Assembly (NCBI GenBank): GCA_044233745.1
Contig: JBIIJN010000055.1
Location: 1-18,137, forward strand
Direction: 5' to 3'
Origin: UBA6165 sp044233745
GTDB lineage: Bacteria > Bacteroidota > Bacteroidia > Flavobacteriales_D > Crocinitomicaceae
Length of the DNA stretch: 18,137 nucleotides
Part shown: positions 1-6,754 of the stretch, one piece after another
Layout of the letters: every line of letters starts with the position of its first letter
Position numbering within the stretch: the stretch's first letter is position 1
Made by a program: the position numbers and the translations under genes
The notes under the pieces: model-generated
Database searches by the model: none
Told to the model about the DNA's origin: nothing
What the model saw: only the letters and a program-made list of their open reading frames with translations

Positions 1-1346
1 GCTTTTGTGAGAATTGGTCGAAAGTGCTCAACATGGCTTCGGATGAGCAAAACGACGAATTAAAAAACCGTATGGATGCTGTGAAACCAGAAGATTTGGT
101 TTCTTTGATATACACTTCAGGAACAACAGGCAATCCGAAGGGTGTAATGTTAACCCATAACAACATCATGTCAAATGTGTTGGCGTGCGAGCCTAGAATT
201 CCAGCATCATTTGACACGCGAGCTTTGACATTCTTGCCGGCTTGTCATATCTACGAACGTATGTTACAATATTTGTATATGTATATTGGTACTTCTATCT
301 ATTATGCCGAATCGTTGGAAACCATTGGCGACAATATCAGAGAAGTAAAGCCACACATTTTCACCGCTGTGCCGCGTTTGCTTGAGAAAGTATTCGACAA
401 AATCATGGCCAAAGGCGAAGAGCTCACAGGAATCAAGAAAAAATTGTTCTTTTGGGCTGTTGGCTTAGCAGAGCAATATGAGTTAGAAGGAAAATCGGGC
501 TGGTACTTATTCCAATTGAAACTCGCCAATAAGGTTATTTTCAGCAAATGGCGTGAAGCCTTGGGTGGGAATGTCCAAGCAATTGCCTCTGGTAGTGCAG
601 CATTACAGGCCCGATTGGCACGAATTTTCATGGCCGCTCAAATCCCAGTGATGGAAGGTTATGGACTTACAGAAACCTCTCCTGTAGTGAGTGTGAACGC
701 CGAAAAACAAGGTGTTTGCTTCGGCAGTGTAGGCACAGTATTAGACGGAGTGGAAGTTAAAATTGCAGAAGATGGCGAAATCTTGGTAAAAGGACCCAAC
801 GTAATGATTGGTTATTACAACAACCCAACAGCAACAGCAGAAGTGATGGATGCAGATGGTTGGTTCCATACCGGTGATATCGGAGAATTTGTGCAAGGCA
901 AATTCTTGAAAATTACAGACCGTAAAAAAGAAATGTTCAAAACATCTGGTGGTAAATATGTGGCGCCACAAGTGATGGAAAATCGTTTCAAAGCATCGCG
1001 TTTCATTGAACAAATCATTGTGATTGGCGATAACAGAAAGCACCCAGCCGCCTTGATTGTGCCTTCCTACGACTACGTGCGTGAATGGGCAAAATCTAAA
1101 GAAATCACATTGGGACAAACAAATACGGAAATAATCAACAATCAAAAGGTTATTGACAGAATTCAGAAAGAAGTGGATACGTTCAATGCGGAATTTGGAA
1201 AATTTGAGCAAATCAAAAAAATCAAATTGTTGCCAGCTGAATTTAGCATAGAAGGCGGCGAATTGACACCAACCCTGAAATTGAAACGCAAAGTGATCAT
1301 GGCCAAATACGACGCTTTGGTTGAGGAAATTTATAAGGAGGGATAA
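1..1346 (+). CDS. Long-chain acyl-CoA synthetase (AMP-forming), 5' end missing
   Basis: Activates fatty acids to acyl-CoA through an acyl-adenylate, feeding membrane lipid synthesis or beta-oxidation. The frame is open to the left edge (first full codon at base 3), so the gene begins outside the window; the GTG at 24 is an internal valine. ANL-superfamily motifs appear in the expected order: the P-loop-like YTSGTTGNPKG (bases 111-143), the A5 motif GYGLTETSP (about 657-683), the A7 motif FHTGDIG (about 864-884), and the hinge/fatty-acid signature beginning DRKKEMFKTSGGK (from 918). The C-terminus carries the basic LKLKRK region with the expected catalytic-lysine environment. About 447 residues are present; family members of the FadD15/long-chain type are near 590-600, so roughly 150 N-terminal residues are missing. 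The family call is firm; chain-length specificity cannot be read. A hairpin terminator follows the stop by 23 bases. Confidence 0.95.
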   Translation, partial: FCENWSKVLNMASDEQNDELKNRMDAVKPEDLVSLIYTSGTTGNPKGVMLTHNNIMSNVLACEPRIPASFDTRALTFLPACHIYERMLQYLYMYIGTSIYYAESLETIGDNIREVKPHIFTAVPRLLEKVFDKIMAKGEELTGIKKKLFFWAVGLAEQYELEGKSGWYLFQLKLANKVIFSKWREALGGNVQAIASGSAALQARLARIFMAAQIPVMEGYGLTETSPVVSVNAEKQGVCFGSVGTVLDGVEVKIAEDGEILVKGPNVMIGYYNNPTATAEVMDADGWFHTGDIGEFVQGKFLKITDRKKEMFKTSGGKYVAPQVMENRFKASRFIEQIIVIGDNRKHPAALIVPSYDYVREWAKSKEITLGQTNTEIINNQKVIDRIQKEVDTFNAEFGKFEQIKKIKLLPAEFSIEGGELTPTLKLKRKVIMAKYDALVEEIYKEG

Positions 1347-1369
1347 GCACCACTTGTACTTTTTTTTGG

Positions 1370-1395
1370 AAAGCAGCTTACTCGGCTGCTTTTTT
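1370..1395 (+). terminator. Rho-independent terminator after the acyl-CoA synthetase
   Basis: The perfect 8-base stem AAAGCAGC (1370-1377) / GCTGCTTT (1385-1392) has a 7-base loop and runs into a T tract ending at 1395. It starts 23 bases after the TAA stop. It separates the acyl-CoA synthetase from the glycosyltransferase pair. An extra eight-T run (1360-1367) lies just before the stem. Confidence 0.85.
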
Positions 1396-1448
1396 AGTGT
1401 AAAAAATCCAATGACTTAGTTGTAAAATATAAATTTCCTTTTTGTAAC

Positions 1449-1456
1449 TACATTTG
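1449..1456 (+). promoter_or_regulatory. Bacteroidota -7 box (TACATTTG) before the glycosyltransferase operon
   Basis: TACATTTG fits the Bacteroidota consensus TAnnTTTG. It lies after a terminator and ends only 4 bases before the ATG at 1461, so a transcript from it would have almost no 5' leader. I see no good -33 TTG at the usual spacing. The match alone could be chance, but the same box followed by C recurs upstream of four other genes in the window. Confidence 0.5.
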
Positions 1457-1460
1457 CGAC

Positions 1461-2579
1461 ATGCCCAAAATCATCGTTTCCGTAACCAATGACCTCGCCA
1501 CCGACAATCGGGTGGATAAAGTGTGTCGCTTTTTGGTGAAGCACGGTTTCGAGGTGATTTTGGTGGGAAGAAAGTTGAAAAACAGTATGGAGCTCGACGC
1601 TCGGCCTTATTCGACACACAGAATGCACTTGATTTTCACCAAAGGCGCGCTATTTTATGCGGAATACAATATTCGCCTTTTTCTATTCTTATTGTTTAAA
1701 AAGTCAACGCACCAACTGTCGAATGATTTGGATACTCTTTTGGCGAATTATTTGGCCTCAAAAATCCGAGGACGAAAACTGGTTTATGACACCCACGAAT
1801 TGTACACCGAGGTACCGGAATTGGTCAATCGACCGCGTGTGAAAAGAATTTGGGAGCGCATTGAAGGCTGGATTTTTCCGAAATTGGATAAAATTTACAC
1901 AGTAAACGATTCAATTGCAGTATTTTACAGCGAAAAATACAAGAAAAATGTACGGGTGGTGCGCAATGTCTCTCCCATGTGGAAAAACGAAAACATACCA
2001 ACTCGAAAGGATTTGGGTCTGCCAGAAAACAAGCAAATTCTCATTGTTCAAGGAGCTGGCATCAACATCGACCGCGGCATTGAAGAATTGGTGGAAGCCA
2101 TGACGCACATCCATGACTCCACTATTTTGCTCATTGTTGGCTCAGGTGATATGATAGAAATTTTGAAAGAAAAAGTAAAGATTTTGAATTTAGAAAAACG
2201 CGTTTTGTTTTACGGCAAAAGACCCTACGCCGAAATGATGGCATTTACACACCACTCAGATTGGGGCATTTCTATCGACAAAGATACGAATATGAACTAC
2301 CGATTTTCATTGCCCAACAAAATTTTTGATTACATACATGCCTCAACACCAATTATTTGCAGCGATTTACCTGAAATCCGAAAAATTGTAGCCACTCATG
2401 AAGTTGGAGTATTTATTCCCAGTCATGCGCCCAAAATTTTAGCTGCGTTTATCAATGATTTGCTCGATAAGCCCGAACAACATGCTACCTTTGTGGCCAA
2501 TTGCAAAAAAGCTGCACCCGTGCTTTGTTGGGAAAATGAAGAAAAGGTGCTGCGCGAGATTTATAATTTGAATGACTGA
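1461..2579 (+). CDS. GT-B fold glycosyltransferase (GT4-like), first of a pair
   Basis: Predicted to transfer a sugar from a nucleotide-sugar donor onto an envelope glycan or lipid-linked acceptor; donor and acceptor are unknown. The 372-residue length suits a single GT-B enzyme. The N-terminal Rossmann half opens MPKIIVSVTNDLATDNRV, a start common to Bacteroidota group-1 glycosyltransferases, which supports the ATG chosen. It contains the DTHELYTEVPEL motif (around residues 112-123) seen in GT4-type enzymes. The C-terminal half has the donor-binding pattern: LIVQGAGINIDRGIEELVEA, then FYGKRPYAEM, then SLPNKIFDYIHASTPIICSDLPEI. The first acidic residue of the classical EX7E motif is not obvious, as in other members with the LPNKIFDYI variant. 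Its end overlaps the next gene by 8 bases, indicating a two-gene operon. No signal peptide or membrane helix, so probably cytoplasmic or peripheral at the inner membrane. Confidence 0.88.
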   Translation: MPKIIVSVTNDLATDNRVDKVCRFLVKHGFEVILVGRKLKNSMELDARPYSTHRMHLIFTKGALFYAEYNIRLFLFLLFKKSTHQLSNDLDTLLANYLASKIRGRKLVYDTHELYTEVPELVNRPRVKRIWERIEGWIFPKLDKIYTVNDSIAVFYSEKYKKNVRVVRNVSPMWKNENIPTRKDLGLPENKQILIVQGAGINIDRGIEELVEAMTHIHDSTILLIVGSGDMIEILKEKVKILNLEKRVLFYGKRPYAEMMAFTHHSDWGISIDKDTNMNYRFSLPNKIFDYIHASTPIICSDLPEIRKIVATHEVGVFIPSHAPKILAAFINDLLDKPEQHATFVANCKKAAPVLCWENEEKVLREIYNLND

Positions 2580-3699
2580 ACCAAGCATCCACATCGTTTC
2601 CCTCGACGTGCCGTATCCTGCGAATTATGGCGCCATGATTGATATTTATCATCGTTGCAAGGCCTTGACTGAAATTGGCGTGCGCGTGATTTTGCATTGC
2701 TTCGAATACGGGCGAGGTCAACGACGTGAATTGCTCGAAGTGGCCGCTGAAGTTCATTATTATTCAAGAAGCCAGAATCCCTTGCAAGTGCTTTTGCCAA
2801 CGCCATTTATTGTGCGCTCAAGAATGAATCCCTCGCTTTTGAAACGTCTTGGCCAGGACAAACACCCCATACTTTTCGAAGGCATTCACACCTGCGGCTT
2901 TGTAGGTCACCCCAAATTGAAAGATAGAAAAATCTTAGTCCGCGCACATAACATTGAGCATCATTATTACGAGGGATTGGCGGCTATTGAGCCTAAATTC
3001 TTCAAGCGTTGGTACTTCAAATCGGAAGCCAAGAAATTGGAAAAATTCGAAAATTGGTGTTTCCAGCAAGTCGATGAAATCTTGGATGTTTCCCATGCCG
3101 ACGATGCCTATTTTCAAAAGAAATACAACAAAGGCATATACATCCCCGTGTTCAACCCTTTGAATTGGGGCTCAGGCGAACGTGGTCGTGGAAATTATGC
3201 TTTGTTGCACGGCAATTTATCCGTTATTGAAAACATCAAAGGCATTGAGTTTGTGTTGGACAAAGTTTGGCACAAAGACCTCGGATTGTCGCTGATTATA
3301 GCAGGCAAAGATCCATCGCCCGCCTTTAAAAAATATGTGGAACAACATCCTGCAAAGCCCCAACTCATTGAAAATCCGGATGATGAAGCACTTAATCAAC
3401 TCATTAGAGAAGCGCGCATCAATTTACTTCCTACATTTCAAGCCACAGGACTGAAGCACAAGCTTTTGAACGCCCTTTCCAACGGCGGATTTTGTTTGGC
3501 TACGCCAGAAATGGTGCATGGCACTGACCTTGAAATTTTATGCTCAATTGGACACAATGCCCAAGAATGGCGAGATTTAATCAAGACCTTGACAGCTTTA
3601 GAAATCACATCAGAACACATTGAAGCCCGCGTTGCCAAACTGCGCGAAATTTTTGATAATCATAAGAATGCAGAAAAGATTAGAGATGTGGCTAGATGA
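2572..3699 (+). CDS. GT-B fold glycosyltransferase, second of a pair
   Basis: A 375-residue protein resembling group-1/GT4 glycosyltransferases of Bacteroidota. The N-terminal half begins IHIVSLDVPYPANYGAMIDI, with the glycine-containing acceptor-side loop, and later has VRAHNIEHHYYEGLA (about residues 123-137), an HNIEH motif common in these enzymes. The C-terminal half has YALLHGNLSVIENIKGIEF (sugar-nucleotide side), LIIAGKDPSP, and GLKHKLLNALSNGGFCLATPEM, the KLLNAL donor-binding region. The ATG at 2572 lies inside the last codons of the upstream glycosyltransferase (8-base overlap), so translation is probably coupled and the two enzymes likely act in the same glycan pathway. The two proteins differ greatly in sequence, so they are not a recent tandem duplication. 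Substrate unknown. No obvious hairpin terminator follows. Confidence 0.87.
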   Translation: MTEPSIHIVSLDVPYPANYGAMIDIYHRCKALTEIGVRVILHCFEYGRGQRRELLEVAAEVHYYSRSQNPLQVLLPTPFIVRSRMNPSLLKRLGQDKHPILFEGIHTCGFVGHPKLKDRKILVRAHNIEHHYYEGLAAIEPKFFKRWYFKSEAKKLEKFENWCFQQVDEILDVSHADDAYFQKKYNKGIYIPVFNPLNWGSGERGRGNYALLHGNLSVIENIKGIEFVLDKVWHKDLGLSLIIAGKDPSPAFKKYVEQHPAKPQLIENPDDEALNQLIREARINLLPTFQATGLKHKLLNALSNGGFCLATPEMVHGTDLEILCSIGHNAQEWRDLIKTLTALEITSEHIEARVAKLREIFDNHKNAEKIRDVAR

Positions 3700-3965
3700 A
3701 TTAGGCAAACCCAGTGACACACCCAAACATATCCGTGATTTGTAGCTCAAAATTTGGCTGAGTAAACCACCTATGGTGCGTCTTAAGATTTACATAGAAG
3801 AGAATGAACTCATTTTCAATGACTGGATGAAAAGGCAGAGAAAGAAGGAGGAAGAGAAGATAAACGGAAAATAGAATTCGATATATTCGATATTTCTTTG
3901 TACCAAACATCACTTCCCTTTCCCACAAAAATCACTACTTTTGCAGCCACAAATTCAGTGAAATT
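3700..3965. other. Intergenic stretch with a tandem 9-bp repeat and a tiny basic ORF
   Basis: This 266-base gap holds no convincing gene. Two oddities are visible. First, ATTCGATAT occurs twice head to tail (3876-3884 and 3885-3893), 42 bases before the -7 box of the aldehyde dehydrogenase, where a regulator could bind. Second, an ATG at 3773 opens a 33-codon frame ending TAG at 3872-3874; it contains the segment WMKRQRKKEEEK and is purine-rich. It may be a decayed gene end or chance. I annotate neither as a gene. Confidence 0.4.
3936..3943 (+). promoter_or_regulatory. Bacteroidota -7 box (TACTTTTG) before the aldehyde dehydrogenase
   Basis: TACTTTTG matches TAnnTTTG and is followed by C. 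It ends 22 bases before the ATG at 3966, giving a normal short leader. The -33 element is not clear. The spacing agrees closely with the boxes before rseP, comM and metF in this window. Confidence 0.6.
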
Positions 3966-5525
3966 ATGACAACAGAAACTCAAAATACTACAGATATCCA
4001 AGCTATATTGGAGCAATTGGGCGTTGAAACTCAAAACTACGGAGCATCGACTGGTGCGCAATGGATAAAAACAAGCGGGGCACAAATCGATTCAATTTCG
4101 CCAGTTGATGCGCAATTGATTGGCTCGGTGGCTTCTGCTACGGCGGCTGATTATGATGCAGTGATTAAAAAAGCAGAAGAAGCATTCTTGACATGGCGCT
4201 TGGTACCTGCTCCAAAACGAGGTGAAGTGGTGCGTCAGTTGGGCGAAAAATTGCGTTTTCACAAAGATGCTTTGGGCGCTTTGGTTTCCTATGAAATGGG
4301 GAAATCTTTGCAAGAAGGTTTGGGCGAAGTACAAGAAATGATTGACATCTGCGATTTTGCCGTAGGTCTTTCTCGTCAGTTGCACGGCCTAACGATGCAC
4401 TCTGAGCGTTTTGGTCACAGAATGTATGAACAATACCACCCACTTGGTCTTGTGGGCATCATTTCGGCATTCAATTTCCCAGTGGCGGTTTGGTGCTGGA
4501 ATACTGCTTTGGCTTGGATTTGTGGTGATGCTTGCGTTTGGAAGCCATCCGAAAAAACACCATTGACTGCAATTGCTTGTCAGAAAATTACTGCTGAAGT
4601 TTTTGCCGCCAACCATGTTCCTGAGGGCGTATCTTGCTTGGTTATTGGCGATGCAACTATCGGAAAATTAATGGCAGAAGATAAAAGAGTTCCTTTGGTT
4701 TCTGCAACGGGTTCAACACGCATGGGTAAATCTGTGGGCGCTGCTGTTGGTGAGCGTTTGGGCAAATCATTATTGGAATTGGGTGGAAACAACGCTGTTA
4801 TCATTGCACCAGATGCCGATTTGAAAATCGTTGTGCCTGGTGTTGTGTTTGGGGCTGTTGGTACTGCGGGTCAGCGATGCACATCCACACGTCGTTTGAT
4901 CATCCACGAAAGTGTTTACGACAAAGTGCGCGATGCCTTGGTAAATGCCTACAAACAATTGAAAATTGGAAATCCTTTGGATCAAAATAACCACGTTGGA
5001 CCACTTATCGATAAAGATGCCGTAAATGCTTACAAATATGCACTTGATCAAGCAGTGCAGGAAGGCGGAAAAATCGTTTCTGCTGGCGAAATTTTGACTG
5101 GCGAAGGCTACGAATCAGGTTGCTATGTGCGTCCGGCTATTGTTGAAGCGCAGAACCATTTTGCTATCGTGCAGCATGAAACATTTGCCCCAATCTTATA
5201 CATCATGAAATACAGCGGTGGTGTTGAAGAAGCCATTGCAGTTCAAAACGGTGTTCCTCAAGGATTATCCTCTGCGATTATGACCAACAGCATGAAAGAC
5301 GCTGAGAAATTCTTGTCCCATGCTGGTTCAGATTGCGGTATTGCCAACGTAAACATCGGTACCTCTGGTGCTGAAATTGGCGGTGCATTTGGTGGCGAAA
5401 AAGAAACTGGCGGCGGACGTGAATCGGGCTCAGATGCTTGGAAAATCTATATGCGCAGACAAACCAATACCATAAATTACACAGACTCTTTGCCATTGGC
5501 GCAAGGAATTAAGTTTGATTTGTAG
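3966..5525 (+). CDS. amaB: ALDH7/antiquitin-type aldehyde dehydrogenase (L-piperidine-6-carboxylate / aminoadipate semialdehyde dehydrogenase)
   Basis: NAD-dependent oxidation of an aldehyde; the closest known group oxidises alpha-aminoadipate semialdehyde (in equilibrium with piperideine-6-carboxylate) in lysine degradation. The 519-residue length fits ALDH7. The cofactor domain has SAFNFPVAVWCWNTALA and VWKPSEKTPLTA (cofactor-binding lysine), then SATGSTRMGKSVG. The general base Glu271 lies in LELGGNN and the nucleophile Cys305 in GTAGQRCTSTRR. Near the C-terminus the segment GAEIGGAFGGEKETGGGRES followed by GSDAWKIYMRR is the antiquitin signature and separates it from other ALDH families. 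A -7 box precedes it. No other lysine-catabolic gene is visible beside it, so the physiological substrate is inferred from family only; a general aldehyde-detoxifying role is possible. The bacilliredoxin follows 140 bases downstream, beyond a palindromic repeat, so co-transcription is uncertain. Confidence 0.9.
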   Translation: MTTETQNTTDIQAILEQLGVETQNYGASTGAQWIKTSGAQIDSISPVDAQLIGSVASATAADYDAVIKKAEEAFLTWRLVPAPKRGEVVRQLGEKLRFHKDALGALVSYEMGKSLQEGLGEVQEMIDICDFAVGLSRQLHGLTMHSERFGHRMYEQYHPLGLVGIISAFNFPVAVWCWNTALAWICGDACVWKPSEKTPLTAIACQKITAEVFAANHVPEGVSCLVIGDATIGKLMAEDKRVPLVSATGSTRMGKSVGAAVGERLGKSLLELGGNNAVIIAPDADLKIVVPGVVFGAVGTAGQRCTSTRRLIIHESVYDKVRDALVNAYKQLKIGNPLDQNNHVGPLIDKDAVNAYKYALDQAVQEGGKIVSAGEILTGEGYESGCYVRPAIVEAQNHFAIVQHETFAPILYIMKYSGGVEEAIAVQNGVPQGLSSAIMTNSMKDAEKFLSHAGSDCGIANVNIGTSGAEIGGAFGGEKETGGGRESGSDAWKIYMRRQTNTINYTDSLPLAQGIKFDL

Positions 5526-5531
5526 GTTAAA

Positions 5532-5615
5532 GGCTTCTGGCTGCTAGCGACTAGCTTCTAGCTGATACCTGAAGCAAAAAAATTACCCGCTACCAATAGC
5601 CAGCAGCTAGCAGCC
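5532..5615. repeat. GCTAGC-rich imperfect palindrome (copy A)
   Basis: This begins 6 bases after the aldehyde dehydrogenase stop. A perfect 10-base inverted repeat, GGCTGCTAGC (5539-5548) and GCTAGCAGCC (5606-5615), is embedded in longer, imperfect arms (5532-5568 and 5588-5615) around an A-rich centre. The core TGGCTGCTAGC recurs in copy B (10208-10218, opposite strand), and a related start of the element lies after the stop at 14491. The RNA could fold into a long hairpin that ends transcription or protects the 3' end. Confidence 0.75.
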
Positions 5616-5665
5616 TAAATCAAACCAAAACCTACTTCTTTTGTTAAACTATTAAAAATAAAAAC

Positions 5666-6082
5666 ATGTATCCAGAACACTTAGTAATACCGATGAAGGC
5701 CGATTTAACGAATCATGGTTTTCAAGAATTAACAAACGCCGATGCAGTAGACCAAACTGTATCCAACAACAAAGGCCCCATGCTTTTGGTAATCAACTCT
5801 GTATGTGGTTGTGCGGCAGGCACTTTACGACCAGGCGTTAAATTGTCGTTGAACAGCCCGAAAGCACCGAAAAATTTATTTACAGCCTTTGCTGGATTTG
5901 ATTTTGAAGCGGTAAACCAAGCGCGTCAGCACTTTTTGCCTTATCCGCCATCTTCACCATCCATTGGTGTTTTTGTAGATGATAAATTGGTGCACTTTGT
6001 TGAGCGTCATCAAATTGAAGGTCGTTCTGCTGAAATGATTGCCGAGCACTTGTCAGCTGTTTACGAAGAACTAGCCAAATAA
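5666..6082 (+). CDS. Bacilliredoxin BrxA/BrxB-family (YphP/YqiW) thiol protein
   Basis: A 138-residue protein of the BrxA/BrxB family, whose Firmicute members remove bacillithiol from S-bacillithiolated proteins. The hallmark CGC active site is visible as NSVCGCAAGTLRPG (Cys47 and Cys49), on a thioredoxin-like fold that continues to the PYPPSSPSIGVFVDDKLVHF strand pair and the HQIEGRSAEMIAEHL helix. Length and start (MYPEHLVIPM) match the family. The ATG is preceded by an A-rich stretch rather than a Shine-Dalgarno, as usual for this phylum. Bacteroidota often carry bacillithiol biosynthesis genes (bshA-C), so a debacillithiolation role is plausible but not shown here. It sits alone between a palindromic repeat and a strong terminator; a cytoplasmic redox role is inferred. 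Confidence 0.9.
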   Translation: MYPEHLVIPMKADLTNHGFQELTNADAVDQTVSNNKGPMLLVINSVCGCAAGTLRPGVKLSLNSPKAPKNLFTAFAGFDFEAVNQARQHFLPYPPSSPSIGVFVDDKLVHFVERHQIEGRSAEMIAEHLSAVYEELAK

Positions 6083-6101
6083 AAATTATCCTATATAAAA
6101 C

Positions 6102-6134
6102 AAAAAAGTGCTTCGAGTTCGGAGCATTTTTTTT
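6102..6134 (+). terminator. Rho-independent terminator after the bacilliredoxin gene
   Basis: The stem GTGCTTCG / CGGAGCAT (with two G-T wobbles) has a 4-base loop AGTT and is flanked by an A run (6102-6107) and a T run (6127-6134). The A/T flanks extend the stem and make it work in both directions, which suits its position between the plus-strand bacilliredoxin and the convergent minus-strand gene ending at 6165. Confidence 0.88.
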
Positions 6135-6164
6135 GTTTAAATAAACATGGAATTATAGCAGTAG

Positions 6165-6593
6165 TCAATTCAATTCAATGGCCGACCAATTGTTCAGCAG
6201 GCGTTGATATTCTTCAAAAAAATGTGAAAGTAAATGATCGGCAACCTCAGTAGATAATTCATCTGCATTATGAATCGCAAAAAATGTATTGCGAATTCTA
6301 TCTAAGATATCCGAACCAATGTAATGCTGAGACGTAGAATCATCGTAATTGAATTGCAAGAACAAATCACAAATCGCTTGATACTGTCTAATCGATTCAG
6401 CATCAGATAGATTTAAAGTTTTAAGTTCTGCAAAAATAGGGAGTAAACGGGCGCTGCGCTGAATAAAATGACGCAATACCAAATTGACTTCGTTGTATTT
6501 TTTTATTTCTACGGTGTGACTAATCATGTGTCCCGAATTTGATGTATACATCATAAACGATGAAAACACGTGGGTGGTTGGCTCACAAAACAA
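6165..6593 (-). CDS. Unrecognised small protein (about 120-142 aa)
   Basis: I do not recognise this family. The longest form has 142 residues; in-frame ATGs at 6554, 6551 and 6527 are alternative starts, and the sequence becomes convincingly protein-like from the 6527 start (MISHTVEIKKYNEVN, 120 residues). It is predicted mostly alpha-helical and soluble, with segments such as LRHFIQRSARLLPIFAELKT, RQYQAICDLFLQFNYDD and DHLLSHFFEEYQRLLNNWSA; no signal peptide, no membrane helix, no cysteine pair. The N-terminal 22 residues of the longest form may be non-coding. It converges on the bacilliredoxin terminator and is divergent from the PCMD/TonB receptor operon, with which it could share a regulatory region. 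It is the only sizeable frame in this interval and its amino-acid composition is natural, so I believe it is a gene. Confidence 0.65.
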   Translation of the reverse strand: MFCEPTTHVFSSFMMYTSNSGHMISHTVEIKKYNEVNLVLRHFIQRSARLLPIFAELKTLNLSDAESIRQYQAICDLFLQFNYDDSTSQHYIGSDILDRIRNTFFAIHNADELSTEVADHLLSHFFEEYQRLLNNWSAIELN

Positions 6594-6754
6594 AAAAAAT
6601 CAACATTCGCACAGAAAAAAAAATGTACCAACGTAATCGAACAATAAATTCAAAAAATAATAGGCTTATAATCAACATGATAACAACGAAAAGTCTTTAC
6701 ACATATACGCTATTAGAAAAAATGTGCATATTTGTCTCAACCAAACAAAACACA

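Noticed and set aside
741..1211. Long minus-strand frame (156 codons) inside the acyl-CoA synthetase
   Set aside because: Antisense shadow of a clearly conserved gene; composition rich in His, Phe and Cys is typical of non-coding frames.
1461..3699. Glycosyltransferase pair as a recent tandem duplication
   Set aside because: The two proteins share fold-level features only; motifs and start regions differ throughout.
3701..3928. Minus-strand 75-codon frame with a hydrophobic stretch (LLFLLLSLPF)
   Set aside because: It lies wholly in the gap before the aldehyde dehydrogenase, includes the tandem 9-mer as repetitive YRIYRI residues, and lacks any start signal; the hydrophobic run reflects purine-rich DNA on the other strand.
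6560..6754. Upstream extension of the PCMD protein frame
   Set aside because: The 65 extra residues are Lys/Asn/Thr-rich and AT-driven, and would hide the signal peptide that starts at 6755.
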